NCBI GenBank assembly: GCA_910588465.1
Contig: CAJUOP010000003.1
Span: forward strand, 1-64,000
Length of the DNA stretch: 64,000 nt
Direction: 5' to 3'
Source: an uncultured Christensenellaceae bacterium
GTDB lineage: Bacteria > Bacillota > Clostridia > Christensenellales > Borkfalkiaceae
The notes under the pieces are model-generated. The model made no database searches, was not told the DNA's origin, and worked only from the letters and a program-made list of their open reading frames with translations. Positions 7,893 through 16,657 of the stretch are shown here, piece after piece (the stretch's first letter is position 1; every line of letters begins with the position of its first letter). A program made the translations under genes and the position numbers.

Positions 7893-9410
7893 TTAAAAAT
7901 AGTCCTTTGCGATTTCGTACGCCACACGCAAACCGTCCGCCGCAGCAGAGGTGATCCCCCCCGCATAGCCGCAGCCCTCGCCGCAGGGATATATGCCCTC
8001 CGTCCCGACGGCTCGCAGCCGCTCGTCCCGCAAGATCCGCACGGGGGAGCTGGTGCGCGATTCCACGCCCGTCAATACCGCCTCGTACGCGCCGAAGCCC
8101 GAAAGCCTGCGGTCCATGTCGGGAATGGCGGCTTTCAGCGCGTCGGTAAAGGGCTTCGGGAACATCGCCCGCATGGGCGCGAACGAAGTCCCCGCCGCGT
8201 AAGTGGGCTTCACCTCGCCGAAATAATAGCTCTCCTTATCGCCGAGAAAATCCCCCGCAAGCTGTACGGGCGCCCTGTAATTTCCTCCGCCCGCCGCATA
8301 CGCCGCGCGTTCGAGCCTGCGCTGAAATTCCACGCCCGCCAGCGGATGCTCGCTTGCAAAGTCCTCTCTTTTCACCTGCACCACCAGCGCGGAATTGGCG
8401 TTTTTCCCGCCGCGGGCAAAGTCGCTCATGCCGTTGGTCACAACGCCGCCCTCCTCTGATGCCGAGGGGATCACGACACCGCCGGGGCACATACAAAAGG
8501 TGAACACCGCGCGGTCGCTCGCGTGCGACACCAGCTTATAATCCGCCGCGGGCAGCGCGGCGTACCCCGAGCCGTATTGCGCCCGTCCGATCCGCTCCTG
8601 CAAATGCTCGATCCGAACGCCCGCCGCAAATTCCTTTTGCTCCATGAAAAGCCCGCGCCCGAGCAGCATTTTGAAGGTATCCCGCGCGCTGTGCCCCACG
8701 GCGAGCACCAGCCGCTCCGCCTCCTCGCGCACGCCGTTTATTTTGATCGCGGTCAGTCTGCCGTTTTTTATCTCCACATCCGTAAGCCGCGCCCCGAAGC
8801 GGACTTCGCCGCCCCGCTCCAAAATATACCCGCGCATGGCGGAAACCACCCGCTTTAAATTGTCGCTGCCGATGTGCGGCTTTCCCAGATACGCGATTTC
8901 GGCGGGCGCGCCGAATTGCACGAACGTTTCTATCACCTCTTTGTTCAGCGGGCTGTTGGTCTGCGTGTTCAGCTTTCCGTCCGAAAACGTGCCCGCGCCG
9001 CCTTCGCCGAACTGCACGTTGCTTTCCCCGCTCAATGCGCCGCTTTCCGCAAACGCGCGCACGTCGCGCTCGCGCTCCTCTACGGGCTTTCCCCGTTCCA
9101 GCACGATCGGCTTTAACCCGTGGCGAAGCAGCCGTACGGCGCAGAACAGCCCCGCGGGACCCGCCCCCGCGATATATACGGCGGGCGCGAGCTTTCCCGC
9201 CCGCTCGTAACTGCGAGGTACGATCGGCTCGGGACGGTCGGAGCACTCCACCGTATACACCCAGCGGATATCCGATTTATCGCGCGCGTCCAGCGACTTT
9301 TTTAAAATTTTAAAATATGCGCAGGGGGCGTGCAGCTTTCTTTCGCACAGCTTAACGAGCGCGCTCTCCTTCTCGTGCGGGCGAAGCAGAATATTTTTTA
9401 ACGTCAGCAT
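7893..9410 (-). CDS. FAD-dependent oxidoreductase, COG2509 type
   Basis: 505 residues from the ATG at 9410. The N-terminal 90 residues are a small basic domain, followed by an FAD-binding Rossmann motif (YIAGAGPAGLFCAVRLL), ERGKPVEERERD, and VQFGEGGAGTFSDGKL, which is diagnostic of the uncharacterised NAD(FAD)-utilising dehydrogenase family. The C-terminus has CGEGCGYAGGITSAA. The substrate is unknown. The ATG overlaps the stop of the upstream flavoprotein by seven bases, so the two are translationally coupled. A frame open to 9473 would extend into that gene and is not needed. Confidence 0.88.
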   Translation of the reverse strand: MLTLKNILLRPHEKESALVKLCERKLHAPCAYFKILKKSLDARDKSDIRWVYTVECSDRPEPIVPRSYERAGKLAPAVYIAGAGPAGLFCAVRLLRHGLKPIVLERGKPVEERERDVRAFAESGALSGESNVQFGEGGAGTFSDGKLNTQTNSPLNKEVIETFVQFGAPAEIAYLGKPHIGSDNLKRVVSAMRGYILERGGEVRFGARLTDVEIKNGRLTAIKINGVREEAERLVLAVGHSARDTFKMLLGRGLFMEQKEFAAGVRIEHLQERIGRAQYGSGYAALPAADYKLVSHASDRAVFTFCMCPGGVVIPSASEEGGVVTNGMSDFARGGKNANSALVVQVKREDFASEHPLAGVEFQRRLERAAYAAGGGNYRAPVQLAGDFLGDKESYYFGEVKPTYAAGTSFAPMRAMFPKPFTDALKAAIPDMDRRLSGFGAYEAVLTGVESRTSSPVRILRDERLRAVGTEGIYPCGEGCGYAGGITSAAADGLRVAYEIAKDYF

Positions 9411-10528
9411 ACGATGTCCTCCGCAACGAGGTGCGCCGACGAAAACGCCCATTGCAGATTGTACCCGCCGCAATCCCCGTCCGCGTTCAGTATTTCGCCC
9501 GCAAAATAGAGATTTTTACAAAATCGGCTCATCAGATGTTCATCCGTTTCGGAAAGCGGGATCCCGCCCCTTGTCACCTGCGCGTAAGCAAACCCGAGCG
9601 TTCCCGTAATTTCCAGCGGGAAACGCTTTACGAGCTTTAACAGTTTCTCGCCCTGCGCCCGCTTTTCAAGCGCGCGCGCAAGCCCGTTGTTTAAAACGCC
9701 CACCAGATCGCCCCCGCGCGAATAGGCTGAGCTCAGCCGCTCTTCGCAAACGTCGGGAAGCAGATCGGCACGCACAACGTCTCCCTTTTCGGCATAAGAT
9801 GAAAGACGGAATACCGCGTCTCCCGAAATTCCGCTTTCGGTGAAGAGCAAATCTCCCCGCGTGCGGACGATCTCCCGCTTGCCGCGAAGCAGCGTAAGGG
9901 CGGCGTCCAGGCGGATTCCCTTTAACCCGCGCACGGCGGCGGGGTCGCAGCGAAGCTGAACGAGCGCGGGCGCCAAGGGCGTTACGGTATGCGAAAACTT
10001 TTCGGCAAGCGCATAGGCAGTCCCGTCCGTTCCGAAGTTCGGCGCGGCACAGCCTCCCGCGGCAAGCACGACTGCGTCCGCAGCCATATGTCCGCCCGCC
10101 CATTTCAGCGTAAATTCCCCGTGATATGCAAGCTCCTTCACTTGCGCGCCGAATACGACGTCAGCATTCAGCCGTTTAAGCTCCCGACGAAAAAGATCGG
10201 TCACGGAGGAAGCCTGGCGGCTGGCGGGATATACGCGCCCGCGCGCGTCGGACAAGAAAATTCCGCCCAGGCTTTCCAGAAAGTTTACCGTATCCTCCGC
10301 GCCGAATTTTTTTAACGCGGACTCCACTTTTTGAATATCGTCCGAACGGTAATGCTCCGCGCCCATGTTCACGTTGGTCACGTTGCCCTGCCCGTTTCCC
10401 GTGGCGGAAAGCTTTCTTCCCAGCCGCTCCCCGCGTTCGAGCAAGGCAACGCGAGCGCCCCTGCGCGCGAGAAATACGGCGCACGCCATACCGGCGGCTC
10501 CGCCGCCGACGATCGCAATTTTTTTCAT
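9404..10528 (-). CDS. HI0933-like flavoprotein (YhiN/YtfP family)
   Basis: 374 residues. It starts MKKIAIVGGGAAGMACAVFL, a classical FAD-binding motif, followed by LGRKLSATGNGQGNVTN, which marks the HI0933 family of NAD(P)/FAD-dependent oxidoreductases. The C-terminal FAGEILNADGDCGGYNLQWA closes the FAD site. The biochemical role is not established. It is the first gene of a two-flavoprotein operon. No Shine-Dalgarno sequence precedes the ATG, and the promoter at 10535-10563 puts transcription start on the A of this ATG, so a leaderless mRNA is predicted. Confidence 0.9.
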   Translation of the reverse strand: MKKIAIVGGGAAGMACAVFLARRGARVALLERGERLGRKLSATGNGQGNVTNVNMGAEHYRSDDIQKVESALKKFGAEDTVNFLESLGGIFLSDARGRVYPASRQASSVTDLFRRELKRLNADVVFGAQVKELAYHGEFTLKWAGGHMAADAVVLAAGGCAAPNFGTDGTAYALAEKFSHTVTPLAPALVQLRCDPAAVRGLKGIRLDAALTLLRGKREIVRTRGDLLFTESGISGDAVFRLSSYAEKGDVVRADLLPDVCEERLSSAYSRGGDLVGVLNNGLARALEKRAQGEKLLKLVKRFPLEITGTLGFAYAQVTRGGIPLSETDEHLMSRFCKNLYFAGEILNADGDCGGYNLQWAFSSAHLVAEDIVC

Positions 10529-10534
10529 AAAAAC

Positions 10535-10563
10535 ATCATACGACTTTTGAAATCATTTGTCAA
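10535..10563 (-). promoter_or_regulatory. Promoter of the flavoprotein operon (leaderless geometry)
   Basis: TTGACA (10558-10563), a 17-base spacer and TATGAT (10535-10540) on the minus strand. Seven bases past the -10 is the A of the start codon at 10528. Confidence 0.8.
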
Positions 10564-10566
10564 TGG

Positions 10567-10595
10567 TTGACATCGCATTTTTTTTGTGCTATAAT
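10567..10595 (+). promoter_or_regulatory. Promoter of the DUF1508 protein gene
   Basis: TTGACA (10567-10572), a 17-base spacer and TATAAT (10590-10595), a near-perfect sigma-A promoter back to back with the flavoprotein promoter. The expected start is near 10602, and AAGGAG follows at about 10612. Confidence 0.9.
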
Positions 10596-10627
10596 ATAAA
10601 CTGATATCCGTAAGGAGTTTCACGCAT

Positions 10628-12259
10628 ATGACGTATCTATTAGCAGACATTATCGGCTACATCAAAGAAAACGTGGTCTTAATCGTCATTATGGCGGTAA
10701 TCCTCGCGCTGATCGCGGGGCTTGCCGTTACTATGGTGGTTTTAAAAATCAAAAGCAAAAGACTTGCCGCAAACGAACCTGCGGAAAGCGAATCTTCCGC
10801 AGAGCCGCAGGCAGCGCAGCAAAACGCGGAGACCGAAACGGAGGGCGGCAAAAAAGCGCAACAGGGCTTTACCGCCGAGGGCTTTCGCCTCTCCTCTCAG
10901 GACGGCGCTTCCTTAGAGCAAAACTTTGTCGACGGCGAGCTCACGGAAAAGACTCCCTACGAGGTCGACCCCATCAAGGACGAACTGATCGACGCGGAAA
11001 TCGCGGAAAAGGCGGTTTACGAGCGCGAGTACCTCGAAGAAAAGCTGGTGGACGGAGAGCTTTCGGAAGAGCACCTCGACGAAGTGGTCGAAGATCAGGC
11101 AATGGACGAAGAGGAAGGCGAAATCGAAATCGTTTCCGAGGAAGAGGAACAAACGGAAGAACCCGAGCTCCTCGCGCTCCCCGAGGAAAGCGAAATTGCG
11201 GAAGAACCCGAATCCGTGGAAGAACTCGTTGAAACCGAAGAACTTGTTGATGAGCCCGAGCCTATGGAAGAGGTTGAGGAAGTCGAAGAGCTTGTTCAGG
11301 AGCCCGAGCCCGTGGAAGAGGTCGAGGAAGTCGAAGAGCCCGTTCAGGAGCCCGAGCCTATGGAAGAGGTCGAGGAAGTCGAAGAGCCCGGTCAAGAGCT
11401 TCCGAGCACGACGGAAAAAACCGAGGAGACGGAACCTGTGAAACCCATGTCATTCTCGGATTTCGAAGAAGAACAAATAACAACTGCGCTTGCAGCTGAA
11501 TCAGGAGAAGTAAAAATGAAAAAATTGCCGGCAAAGCAACCTGCGGAAAAGAAGCCTGTTGCAAAAAAGGCTTCTCCCGCCAAAGCCCAACAGGAAAAGG
11601 TCGTCGCAGTGAAAAAAGCTGCGGAAAAACCCGCAAAGCCCGAGCCCGCCGTCGCTCCCAAAAAAGCGCCCGCCAAAAAATCGGAGCCCGCGGTAAAACC
11701 CGTGGTGAAAAAGCCTGCGGAAGAACCCGTAAAACCTGTTCCCGCAGTTGCGCCCGTTAAGCCGGAACCCCCCGCAGCGGCACCCAAAAAAGCGGCTGCC
11801 AAAAAGCCCGAGCCCGCGGTAAAACCCGTGGTAAAAAAGGCAGCGCCCGCCCCTGTGCAACAGGCGGAGCCCGCACCCGCAAAACCCGAACCCGCCGTGA
11901 AAGCAGAAAAGAAAGCGGCGAGCGCGTACGACGGAAAGTGGGTCATCCGCGTGGGAGCAAACGGAAAATACACGTTCGAGTTGTTCGCTTCCAACGGAGA
12001 AAAAATGCTCGTAAGCAGAGAATACGCCACGCTGGCGAGCGCAAAGAACGGCATCGAGACGTATAAAAAGAATATTGAAAAAGGCAGCTTCCGCATTATC
12101 CGCACCAAGACGGGCGATTACATTTTCGAAATTCTCGGCGCGCAGGGCAATCTGATCGCGCTGGGCGCGGACTACAAAACGAGGACGCGCTGCGAAAGTG
12201 CGGTAGAGTCCACCAAGCGTTTTGCCGCTACCGCCGCCATCGAAATCGCGCTCGACTAA
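10628..12259 (+). CDS. Membrane-anchored protein with acidic and basic repeats and two DUF1508 domains
   Basis: 543 residues in four zones. Residues about 12-38 form one membrane span. Residues 50-265 are very Glu-rich and include four tandem 16-residue units of the type EPEPMEEVEEVEELVQ (about 11207-11398). Residues 295-430 are Lys/Pro/Ala-rich, with KPEPAVAPKKAPAKK-like repeats. Residues about 433-543 hold two DUF1508 (YegP) modules, GKWVIRVGANGKYTFELF and SFRIIRTKTGDYIFEIL. DUF1508 has no firm function. The charge split resembles proteins that touch nucleic acid or other polymers, but this is inference. It is a single-gene unit with its own promoter and terminator. Confidence 0.85.
   Translation: MTYLLADIIGYIKENVVLIVIMAVILALIAGLAVTMVVLKIKSKRLAANEPAESESSAEPQAAQQNAETETEGGKKAQQGFTAEGFRLSSQDGASLEQNFVDGELTEKTPYEVDPIKDELIDAEIAEKAVYEREYLEEKLVDGELSEEHLDEVVEDQAMDEEEGEIEIVSEEEEQTEEPELLALPEESEIAEEPESVEELVETEELVDEPEPMEEVEEVEELVQEPEPVEEVEEVEEPVQEPEPMEEVEEVEEPGQELPSTTEKTEETEPVKPMSFSDFEEEQITTALAAESGEVKMKKLPAKQPAEKKPVAKKASPAKAQQEKVVAVKKAAEKPAKPEPAVAPKKAPAKKSEPAVKPVVKKPAEEPVKPVPAVAPVKPEPPAAAPKKAAAKKPEPAVKPVVKKAAPAPVQQAEPAPAKPEPAVKAEKKAASAYDGKWVIRVGANGKYTFELFASNGEKMLVSREYATLASAKNGIETYKKNIEKGSFRIIRTKTGDYIFEILGAQGNLIALGADYKTRTRCESAVESTKRFAATAAIEIALD
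11207..11398 (+). repeat. Four tandem 48-base coding repeats
   Basis: Four 16-codon units (consensus EPEPMEEVEEVEEPVQ) follow each other without gaps. The last three are nearly identical at the DNA level and the first is more diverged. This suggests recent expansion by slippage or unequal crossing-over. Confidence 0.85.
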
Positions 12260-12268
12260 ATTCGATTT

Positions 12269-12300
12269 AAAAAAGCAGTCTCTTCCGAGGCTGCTTTTTT
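12269..12300. terminator. Bidirectional terminator between DUF1508 gene and mrp
   Basis: A stem AGCAGTCTC / GAGGCTGCT with a 4-base loop, A-run before and T-run after, placed between two converging genes. Confidence 0.85.
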
Positions 12301-12306
12301 TATACG

Positions 12307-13152
12307 TTATTTTAAATATTCTTTAATTTCTCTCGACCGCTCGACCTGCGCAAAAATTTCCTTTAACGGATCGGTGTCCGCCTGTTCGATCTGTCCCGCG
12401 TCGGCAAGCCGCGCGACGTCTGGATTTATCGGAATTCTTGCCCAGGCGGGGAATCCGTATTTGTTTGCCAGCTCTTCCGCCTTGCTTGCGCCGAACAGCT
12501 CGAATTTCTTTCCGCAGTCGGGGCAGGTGAAATAGCTCATGTTCTCCGCCAAGCCCAACAGCGGCACGTTCATCATCTTTGCCATGTTCACGGCTTTTTT
12601 CACAATCATTTCCACCAGCTCCTGCGGGGAAGAGACCACCACCACGCCGCTTAACGGAATGCTCTGAAACACCGAAAGCGGCACGTCGCCCGTTCCGGGA
12701 GGCATGTCGATAAACATAACGTCGATATCGTCCCAAACGACGTCCGTCCAGAACTGCACCGCCGCGCCAGCGATCAGCGTTCCGCGCCAAATCACGGGGT
12801 CGTCCTCGTGCTCCAACAAGTTATTCATGGAAATAAGCTTTATACCGCCCTTGGAGGTTACGGGATAAATCGCCCCCTCTTCCCCCGTCGCGATATCGTT
12901 CGCGCCGAACGATTTGGGAATGGAGGGACCCGTAATGTCCGCGTCTAATACGGCGGCTTTATATCCCATCGCCTGCGCACGGACGGCAAGAAGCGAGGTA
13001 ACGAGCGATTTCCCCACGCCCCCCTTTCCGCTCGCCACGGCGATCACTCGCTTAATGTGCGACTTTTTGTGCGGGGATTTAATAAACGATTTTTTATCTC
13101 TCGAGGAACAACTGCTCGCGCAGGTAGAACAATCGTGCGTACAATCTGCCAT
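12307..13152 (-). CDS. mrp: Mrp/NBP35 family P-loop ATPase
   Basis: 281 residues from the ATG at 13152, which has AGGAGAG upstream; a frame to 13209 overlaps the promoter and is rejected. A Cys-rich N-terminus (CTHDCSTCASSC) is followed by the deviant Walker A GKGGVGKS at about residues 42-49, DADITGPSIPKSFG, and the CPDCGKKFELFG pair near residue 200. Family members carry and transfer iron-sulphur clusters. The N-terminal Cys cluster resembles the NBP35-type N-terminal extension. It is monocistronic. Confidence 0.93.
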   Translation of the reverse strand: MADCTHDCSTCASSCSSRDKKSFIKSPHKKSHIKRVIAVASGKGGVGKSLVTSLLAVRAQAMGYKAAVLDADITGPSIPKSFGANDIATGEEGAIYPVTSKGGIKLISMNNLLEHEDDPVIWRGTLIAGAAVQFWTDVVWDDIDVMFIDMPPGTGDVPLSVFQSIPLSGVVVVSSPQELVEMIVKKAVNMAKMMNVPLLGLAENMSYFTCPDCGKKFELFGASKAEELANKYGFPAWARIPINPDVARLADAGQIEQADTDPLKEIFAQVERSREIKEYLK

Positions 13153-13180
13153 AAAACTCTCCTGTTCTGTGTTTGCGACT

Positions 13181-13209
13181 ATTATATTCCCTTTCTTAAA
13201 AAATGTCAA
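13181..13209 (-). promoter_or_regulatory. Promoter of mrp
   Basis: TTGACA (13204-13209), a 17-base spacer and TATAAT (13181-13186) on the minus strand. Confidence 0.85.
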
Positions 13210-13243
13210 ACTGTTTCCGACAAAAAATGTTCCCCGAAAACGC

Positions 13244-13272
13244 TTGCTTATTTTCGGATTTTAGGGTATACT
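13244..13272 (+). promoter_or_regulatory. Promoter of the SRP RNA gene
   Basis: TTGCTT (13244-13249), a 17-base spacer and TATACT (13267-13272). The expected start is near 13279. Confidence 0.8.
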
Positions 13273-13278
13273 GTAAAG

Positions 13279-13550
13279 GCTGTGATAGGTGGGGAGTTAG
13301 CGGTGCCCTGTATCTGCAATCCGCTATAGCAGAACCGAACGCTTTTCTCGGTGTCGTTTGTGGAAGGCTGCATACGGCAAGGAACGTTGATAACAAGGTC
13401 TTATGCAACGCGCGTCCGTGAACCGTGTCAGGGTAGGGATACAGCAGCACTAAGCGGAGCCGCGTGTGTGCCATAAGGTAGCTTTGCAGGAGTCACCTAC
13501 CGTGTTACCGCTTCGGCAGACGGCAACAAAAAAAGCCCTCACAGTTTTTT
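13279..13550 (+). ncRNA. ffs: Signal recognition particle RNA, large bacterial type
   Basis: The Alu-domain words AGGTGGGGAGTTAGCGGTG and CCCTGTATCTGCAATCCGCT (13286-13325), TTGATAACAAGGTC and TGCAACGC (13386-13412), and the S-domain GTGAACCGTGTCAGG...AGCAGCACTAAGC (13419-13455) are those of the approximately 270-nt SRP RNA of Clostridia and Bacilli. It binds Ffh for co-translational targeting. CTGTGA near the 5' end can pair with TCACAG at 13539-13544. The apical hairpin is GTA-GGGA-TAC instead of the usual CC-GGAA-GG. Ends are estimated to within about ten bases. Confidence 0.93.
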
Positions 13551-13557
13551 AAAAAAT

Positions 13558-13595
13558 ACCCGCGCGCAAGAAAATTCTTGCGCGCGGTTTATATT
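13558..13595. terminator. GC-rich hairpin after the SRP RNA
   Basis: CCGCGCGCAAGAA pairs with TTCTTGCGCGCGG, and a T-run follows on the minus strand. It probably ends the minus-strand membrane protein gene. The SRP RNA transcript has its own T-run at 13545-13550. The remainder to 13646 holds only another GCGCGC-rich inverted repeat. Confidence 0.6.
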
Positions 13596-13646
13596 ACACC
13601 GAGCCGCGCGCGCCTGCATAAGCAGCGCGCGCGAATTAAAGTCGTC

Positions 13647-15110
13647 TTAGTTCTGTTCCTCTTCCTTCTCTTCCCGTTTTTCGTCCTCAGCCGTATCTTC
13701 CGAAACGGCAAATTCGGCTTCCGCCGCGCCCGCCGCCTCGGTTGCGGCGCGGCGCATATGCAACGCCGCCAATATCTTCTTTCGCGCCGCTAAAAACGCG
13801 TAATATGCGCCGTTGAACATATAAAATATCGCCACGTAAGCGGCGTAAAGCCCCAGAACATACAGCATATTCATTTCGCATTTCCAAATGGTGAGCCCCC
13901 ACACGGGCAGCTCGAACGGAAGCGGGTTTATCTGCGTAAACGCATAGTTGGGTTTCAGATATTCCCCTTCCGTCAAGGTATAGCCGTTGAAAGAAAATCC
14001 CATCGAAGCGGAGGTGACCAGCGCGCTCGCAACGGTTGCGACCACGATCACGCCGAAATAGTACCCCAGCGGAATCAGCGCGTGCTTCGCCTGAAACTTG
14101 TAGTGCCCCAGCGCGGTCGGCAATACGGAAAGGGCAAACAGCAGAATGTGCGTCAAACAGAAATATAAAATCGAATAACTGATAATAATGCCGTAGTTAC
14201 TCATTTCGTCCTTGCCGAAATAGACGAACACGCTCACCGCGCCCGCAGCGTGCACGAAAAAGGAAATCGCGTACAGCAGCTTCTTTTTAAAGATTACCGA
14301 AGCGGAAGCGATATACACCCCGATATTGCAGATAAACAGCGGTATTGCGGCAAACACCGTATGGTAAACGTTATACCCGTCGCCGATGAGCATGGAATCC
14401 TTGCTGTGATACTGTATGAGCAATACGATCGCCGCGGCGGCTAAAAATTCTTCCTGTTTCTTTCTGTCCTTATTCCGTAAAAAATAGTAAGCGCCGACGG
14501 TAAAGCCGACGATCGCCGCGACCATCACAAAGTGCCAAAGCGTAAAGTTTTTAAACCACCAGAAGCTGTCGCGTCCGAAATTTTCGATTGCGAAAAAGTT
14601 CTCGAACACATTCAGCGGCATGCACGCGATCAGCGCAAACGGCAGCCAGACAAAACTCTTTACGCGAACTTTCCACCCGTCCCGAACAAACAAAAGAGCA
14701 CAAATTGCAAGATAAAGCACGTTCGATAAAAAGAACAGAGTCATTGCCGCGGCTTTGGGCATAAACTCGTTAATGCTCGCGTAAACAAGCTCCGCAGGCG
14801 TGCTCTCCGCCGTAACGGAAGTCACGTCGAAGAAATTCCCGAACAGTGCGCACGAGAGCACGACGAACAGCGGCAGAACATATTTTGCAAGGTCGGAACA
14901 GCACTTCTTTTTATAAAAAACGGCAAGCGGCAGCAACAGCAGCCCCGACTTTTTTACCCACTGCGAAAACACGAAGAAAAATCCGAATTCGCCGATTCGG
15001 TTGAATATGTAATAATCGGATACTGTAAACGTAAGCACGAGCGAGATTGCAAGCAAAAGCGCGGTAAGCGCAAGCAACGCCGTGTTTGCATACTTTTTCA
15101 TTTTTTCCAT
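13647..15110 (-). CDS. Unknown polytopic membrane protein
   Basis: 487 residues from the ATG at 15110, which has GAGGCGG eight bases upstream; the frame to 15131 is less likely. About eleven hydrophobic segments span residues 8 to about 435. The tail is a cytoplasmic stretch rich in Ala and then Glu, ending in EDEKREEKEEEQN. No catalytic or transporter signature is recognised. It follows the M18 aminopeptidase gene by 48 bases on the same strand and probably shares its transcript. Confidence 0.75.
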   Translation of the reverse strand: MEKMKKYANTALLALTALLLAISLVLTFTVSDYYIFNRIGEFGFFFVFSQWVKKSGLLLLPLAVFYKKKCCSDLAKYVLPLFVVLSCALFGNFFDVTSVTAESTPAELVYASINEFMPKAAAMTLFFLSNVLYLAICALLFVRDGWKVRVKSFVWLPFALIACMPLNVFENFFAIENFGRDSFWWFKNFTLWHFVMVAAIVGFTVGAYYFLRNKDRKKQEEFLAAAAIVLLIQYHSKDSMLIGDGYNVYHTVFAAIPLFICNIGVYIASASVIFKKKLLYAISFFVHAAGAVSVFVYFGKDEMSNYGIIISYSILYFCLTHILLFALSVLPTALGHYKFQAKHALIPLGYYFGVIVVATVASALVTSASMGFSFNGYTLTEGEYLKPNYAFTQINPLPFELPVWGLTIWKCEMNMLYVLGLYAAYVAIFYMFNGAYYAFLAARKKILAALHMRRAATEAAGAAEAEFAVSEDTAEDEKREEKEEEQN

Positions 15111-15158
15111 ATTTTTCCGCCTCGGGTGCAAAAAGGAGCGGTTCCCCGCCCCTTTCCG

Positions 15159-16556
15159 TCATGCCATAAACGCCAAAAATGCTTTATAGTTGCTGTAAAG
15201 ATCGGCTTTGGAAATCAACTCATACGGCGCGTGCATCGAAATGACGGGCACGCCCAAGTCCACCGTGTCGATATTCAGCTGCGCCAGGAACTTAGCAACC
15301 GTTCCGCCGCCGCCCGCATCCACCTTGCCGAGCTCCGCCGTTTGCCAGATCACGCCGTAATCGGCGAACATTTTGCGCACTTCGCCCACAAACTCCGCCG
15401 TAGCGTCGTTCGAGCCCGACTTGCCGCGCGCACCCGTAAACTTGCTCATGCACGTTCCGCAGGAAAGCATGGCGGAATTCATCTTCTCGTAAACGCCCGC
15501 AAAGTTGGGATCGTACGCCGCGGTCACGTCCGCCGAAAGGCATTTGGAGGCAGCGCGCACCTTGCGGAAATTCGCGCCCAGCGCGATCGAAATTTCCTCC
15601 ATCAAATCCTCGTAAACCTTGCACTGAATCCCCGTGGTGCCCTCGCTTCCGATCTCCTCTTTGTCCACCAGCATGGCAAGCACGGTGTGCGCGCTGTCCT
15701 GGTTTAACACTGCGGTCAACGCGGGATAGGAGCAAACTCTGTCGTCGTGTCCGTATGCGCCGATCAGCGCGCGATCAAACCCCACGTCGCGCGCAGGGAA
15801 CGCGGGCACTGCCGAAAGCTCGGCGGAAATAAAGTCCTCCTCACAGATGCCGTATTTTTCGTTGAGCAGATTCAGCACGTTAAGTTTGATTTTTTCCTTT
15901 ACGTCCTCGTCGGCATAGGGCAGACCGCCCACTACCACGTTCAGCTGTTCGCCCTCGATAATTTTATTTGCATGCCCGCTCATCTGGTCTCCGCCGAGGT
16001 GAGGAAGAAGATCGTCGATATAGAACACGGGATCGCCCGCATCCTCGCCCACGCGCAGGTCTATCTTTTTGCCGTCCTTTAACACCACTGCGCCGTGCAG
16101 GGCAAGCGGAATCGCCGTCCACTGATATTTCTTGATTCCGCCGTAGTAGTGCGTTTTCAAACAGCACATGCCCGCGTCCTCGTACATGGGATTCTGCTTA
16201 ATATCTACGCGAGGAGCGTCGATATGCGAGGCAATAATGCGAAGCCCGTCCTCTTCGACGTTCTTCGTTCCCACACGGAACACCACTACGCTCTTGCCGC
16301 GGTTGATAAAATATTTTTTATCGCCCGCCTTTAATTTATCGCCGAAGCGAAATTCGGTAAATCCCTTCTTTTTAGCCATTTCCACCGAAACGTCGCACGC
16401 CTCGCGCTCCGTCTTGGCCTGGTCGAGAAAGTGTTTATAGCCCTCGGCGTACTCAAAAATTTCCTTGCGCTCCTTTTCGTCCGCCAACTCGAAATAATTC
16501 TTTTTGGTATACGAAAGCTGCTCCTGCAACTTCTGACCCTTGCTTTTATCCGCCAT
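15159..16556 (-). CDS. M18 family aminopeptidase
   Basis: 465 residues from the ATG at 16556, which has TTTGGAGGA upstream; the frame to 16628 crosses the promoter. The M18 metal-binding pieces are visible: SHIDAPRVDIK (first His/Asp), the DEEIGSEG-like catalytic pair as DKEEIGSEGTTG, and a C-terminal SMHAPYELISK His. These cytosolic dinuclear zinc exopeptidases remove N-terminal residues from peptides. The family is normally 420-470 residues long. It is the first gene of a likely two-gene transcript with the membrane protein downstream. Confidence 0.93.
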   Translation of the reverse strand: MADKSKGQKLQEQLSYTKKNYFELADEKERKEIFEYAEGYKHFLDQAKTEREACDVSVEMAKKKGFTEFRFGDKLKAGDKKYFINRGKSVVVFRVGTKNVEEDGLRIIASHIDAPRVDIKQNPMYEDAGMCCLKTHYYGGIKKYQWTAIPLALHGAVVLKDGKKIDLRVGEDAGDPVFYIDDLLPHLGGDQMSGHANKIIEGEQLNVVVGGLPYADEDVKEKIKLNVLNLLNEKYGICEEDFISAELSAVPAFPARDVGFDRALIGAYGHDDRVCSYPALTAVLNQDSAHTVLAMLVDKEEIGSEGTTGIQCKVYEDLMEEISIALGANFRKVRAASKCLSADVTAAYDPNFAGVYEKMNSAMLSCGTCMSKFTGARGKSGSNDATAEFVGEVRKMFADYGVIWQTAELGKVDAGGGGTVAKFLAQLNIDTVDLGVPVISMHAPYELISKADLYSNYKAFLAFMA

Positions 16557-16581
16557 ACCGTCCTCCAAACGTTTTTTCTTT

Positions 16582-16610
16582 ATTATATCACGCTCGACGG
16601 CAAAATGCAA
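16582..16610 (-). promoter_or_regulatory. Promoter of the M18 aminopeptidase gene
   Basis: TTGCAT (16605-16610), a 17-base spacer and TATAAT (16582-16587) on the minus strand. Confidence 0.8.
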
Positions 16611-16657
16611 GTAAATAATCCCTGCCAAAAATTGAGTTTAAAATAATGAAGTTATTG

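Noticed and set aside
10913..12108. Long minus-strand reading frames opposite the DUF1508 gene
   Set aside because: They mirror the Glu-rich and Lys/Pro-rich repeats of the plus-strand gene and have no plausible start context.
13210..13474. Reading frames across 13.2-13.5 kb
   Set aside because: The DNA there is the SRP RNA gene with its promoter.
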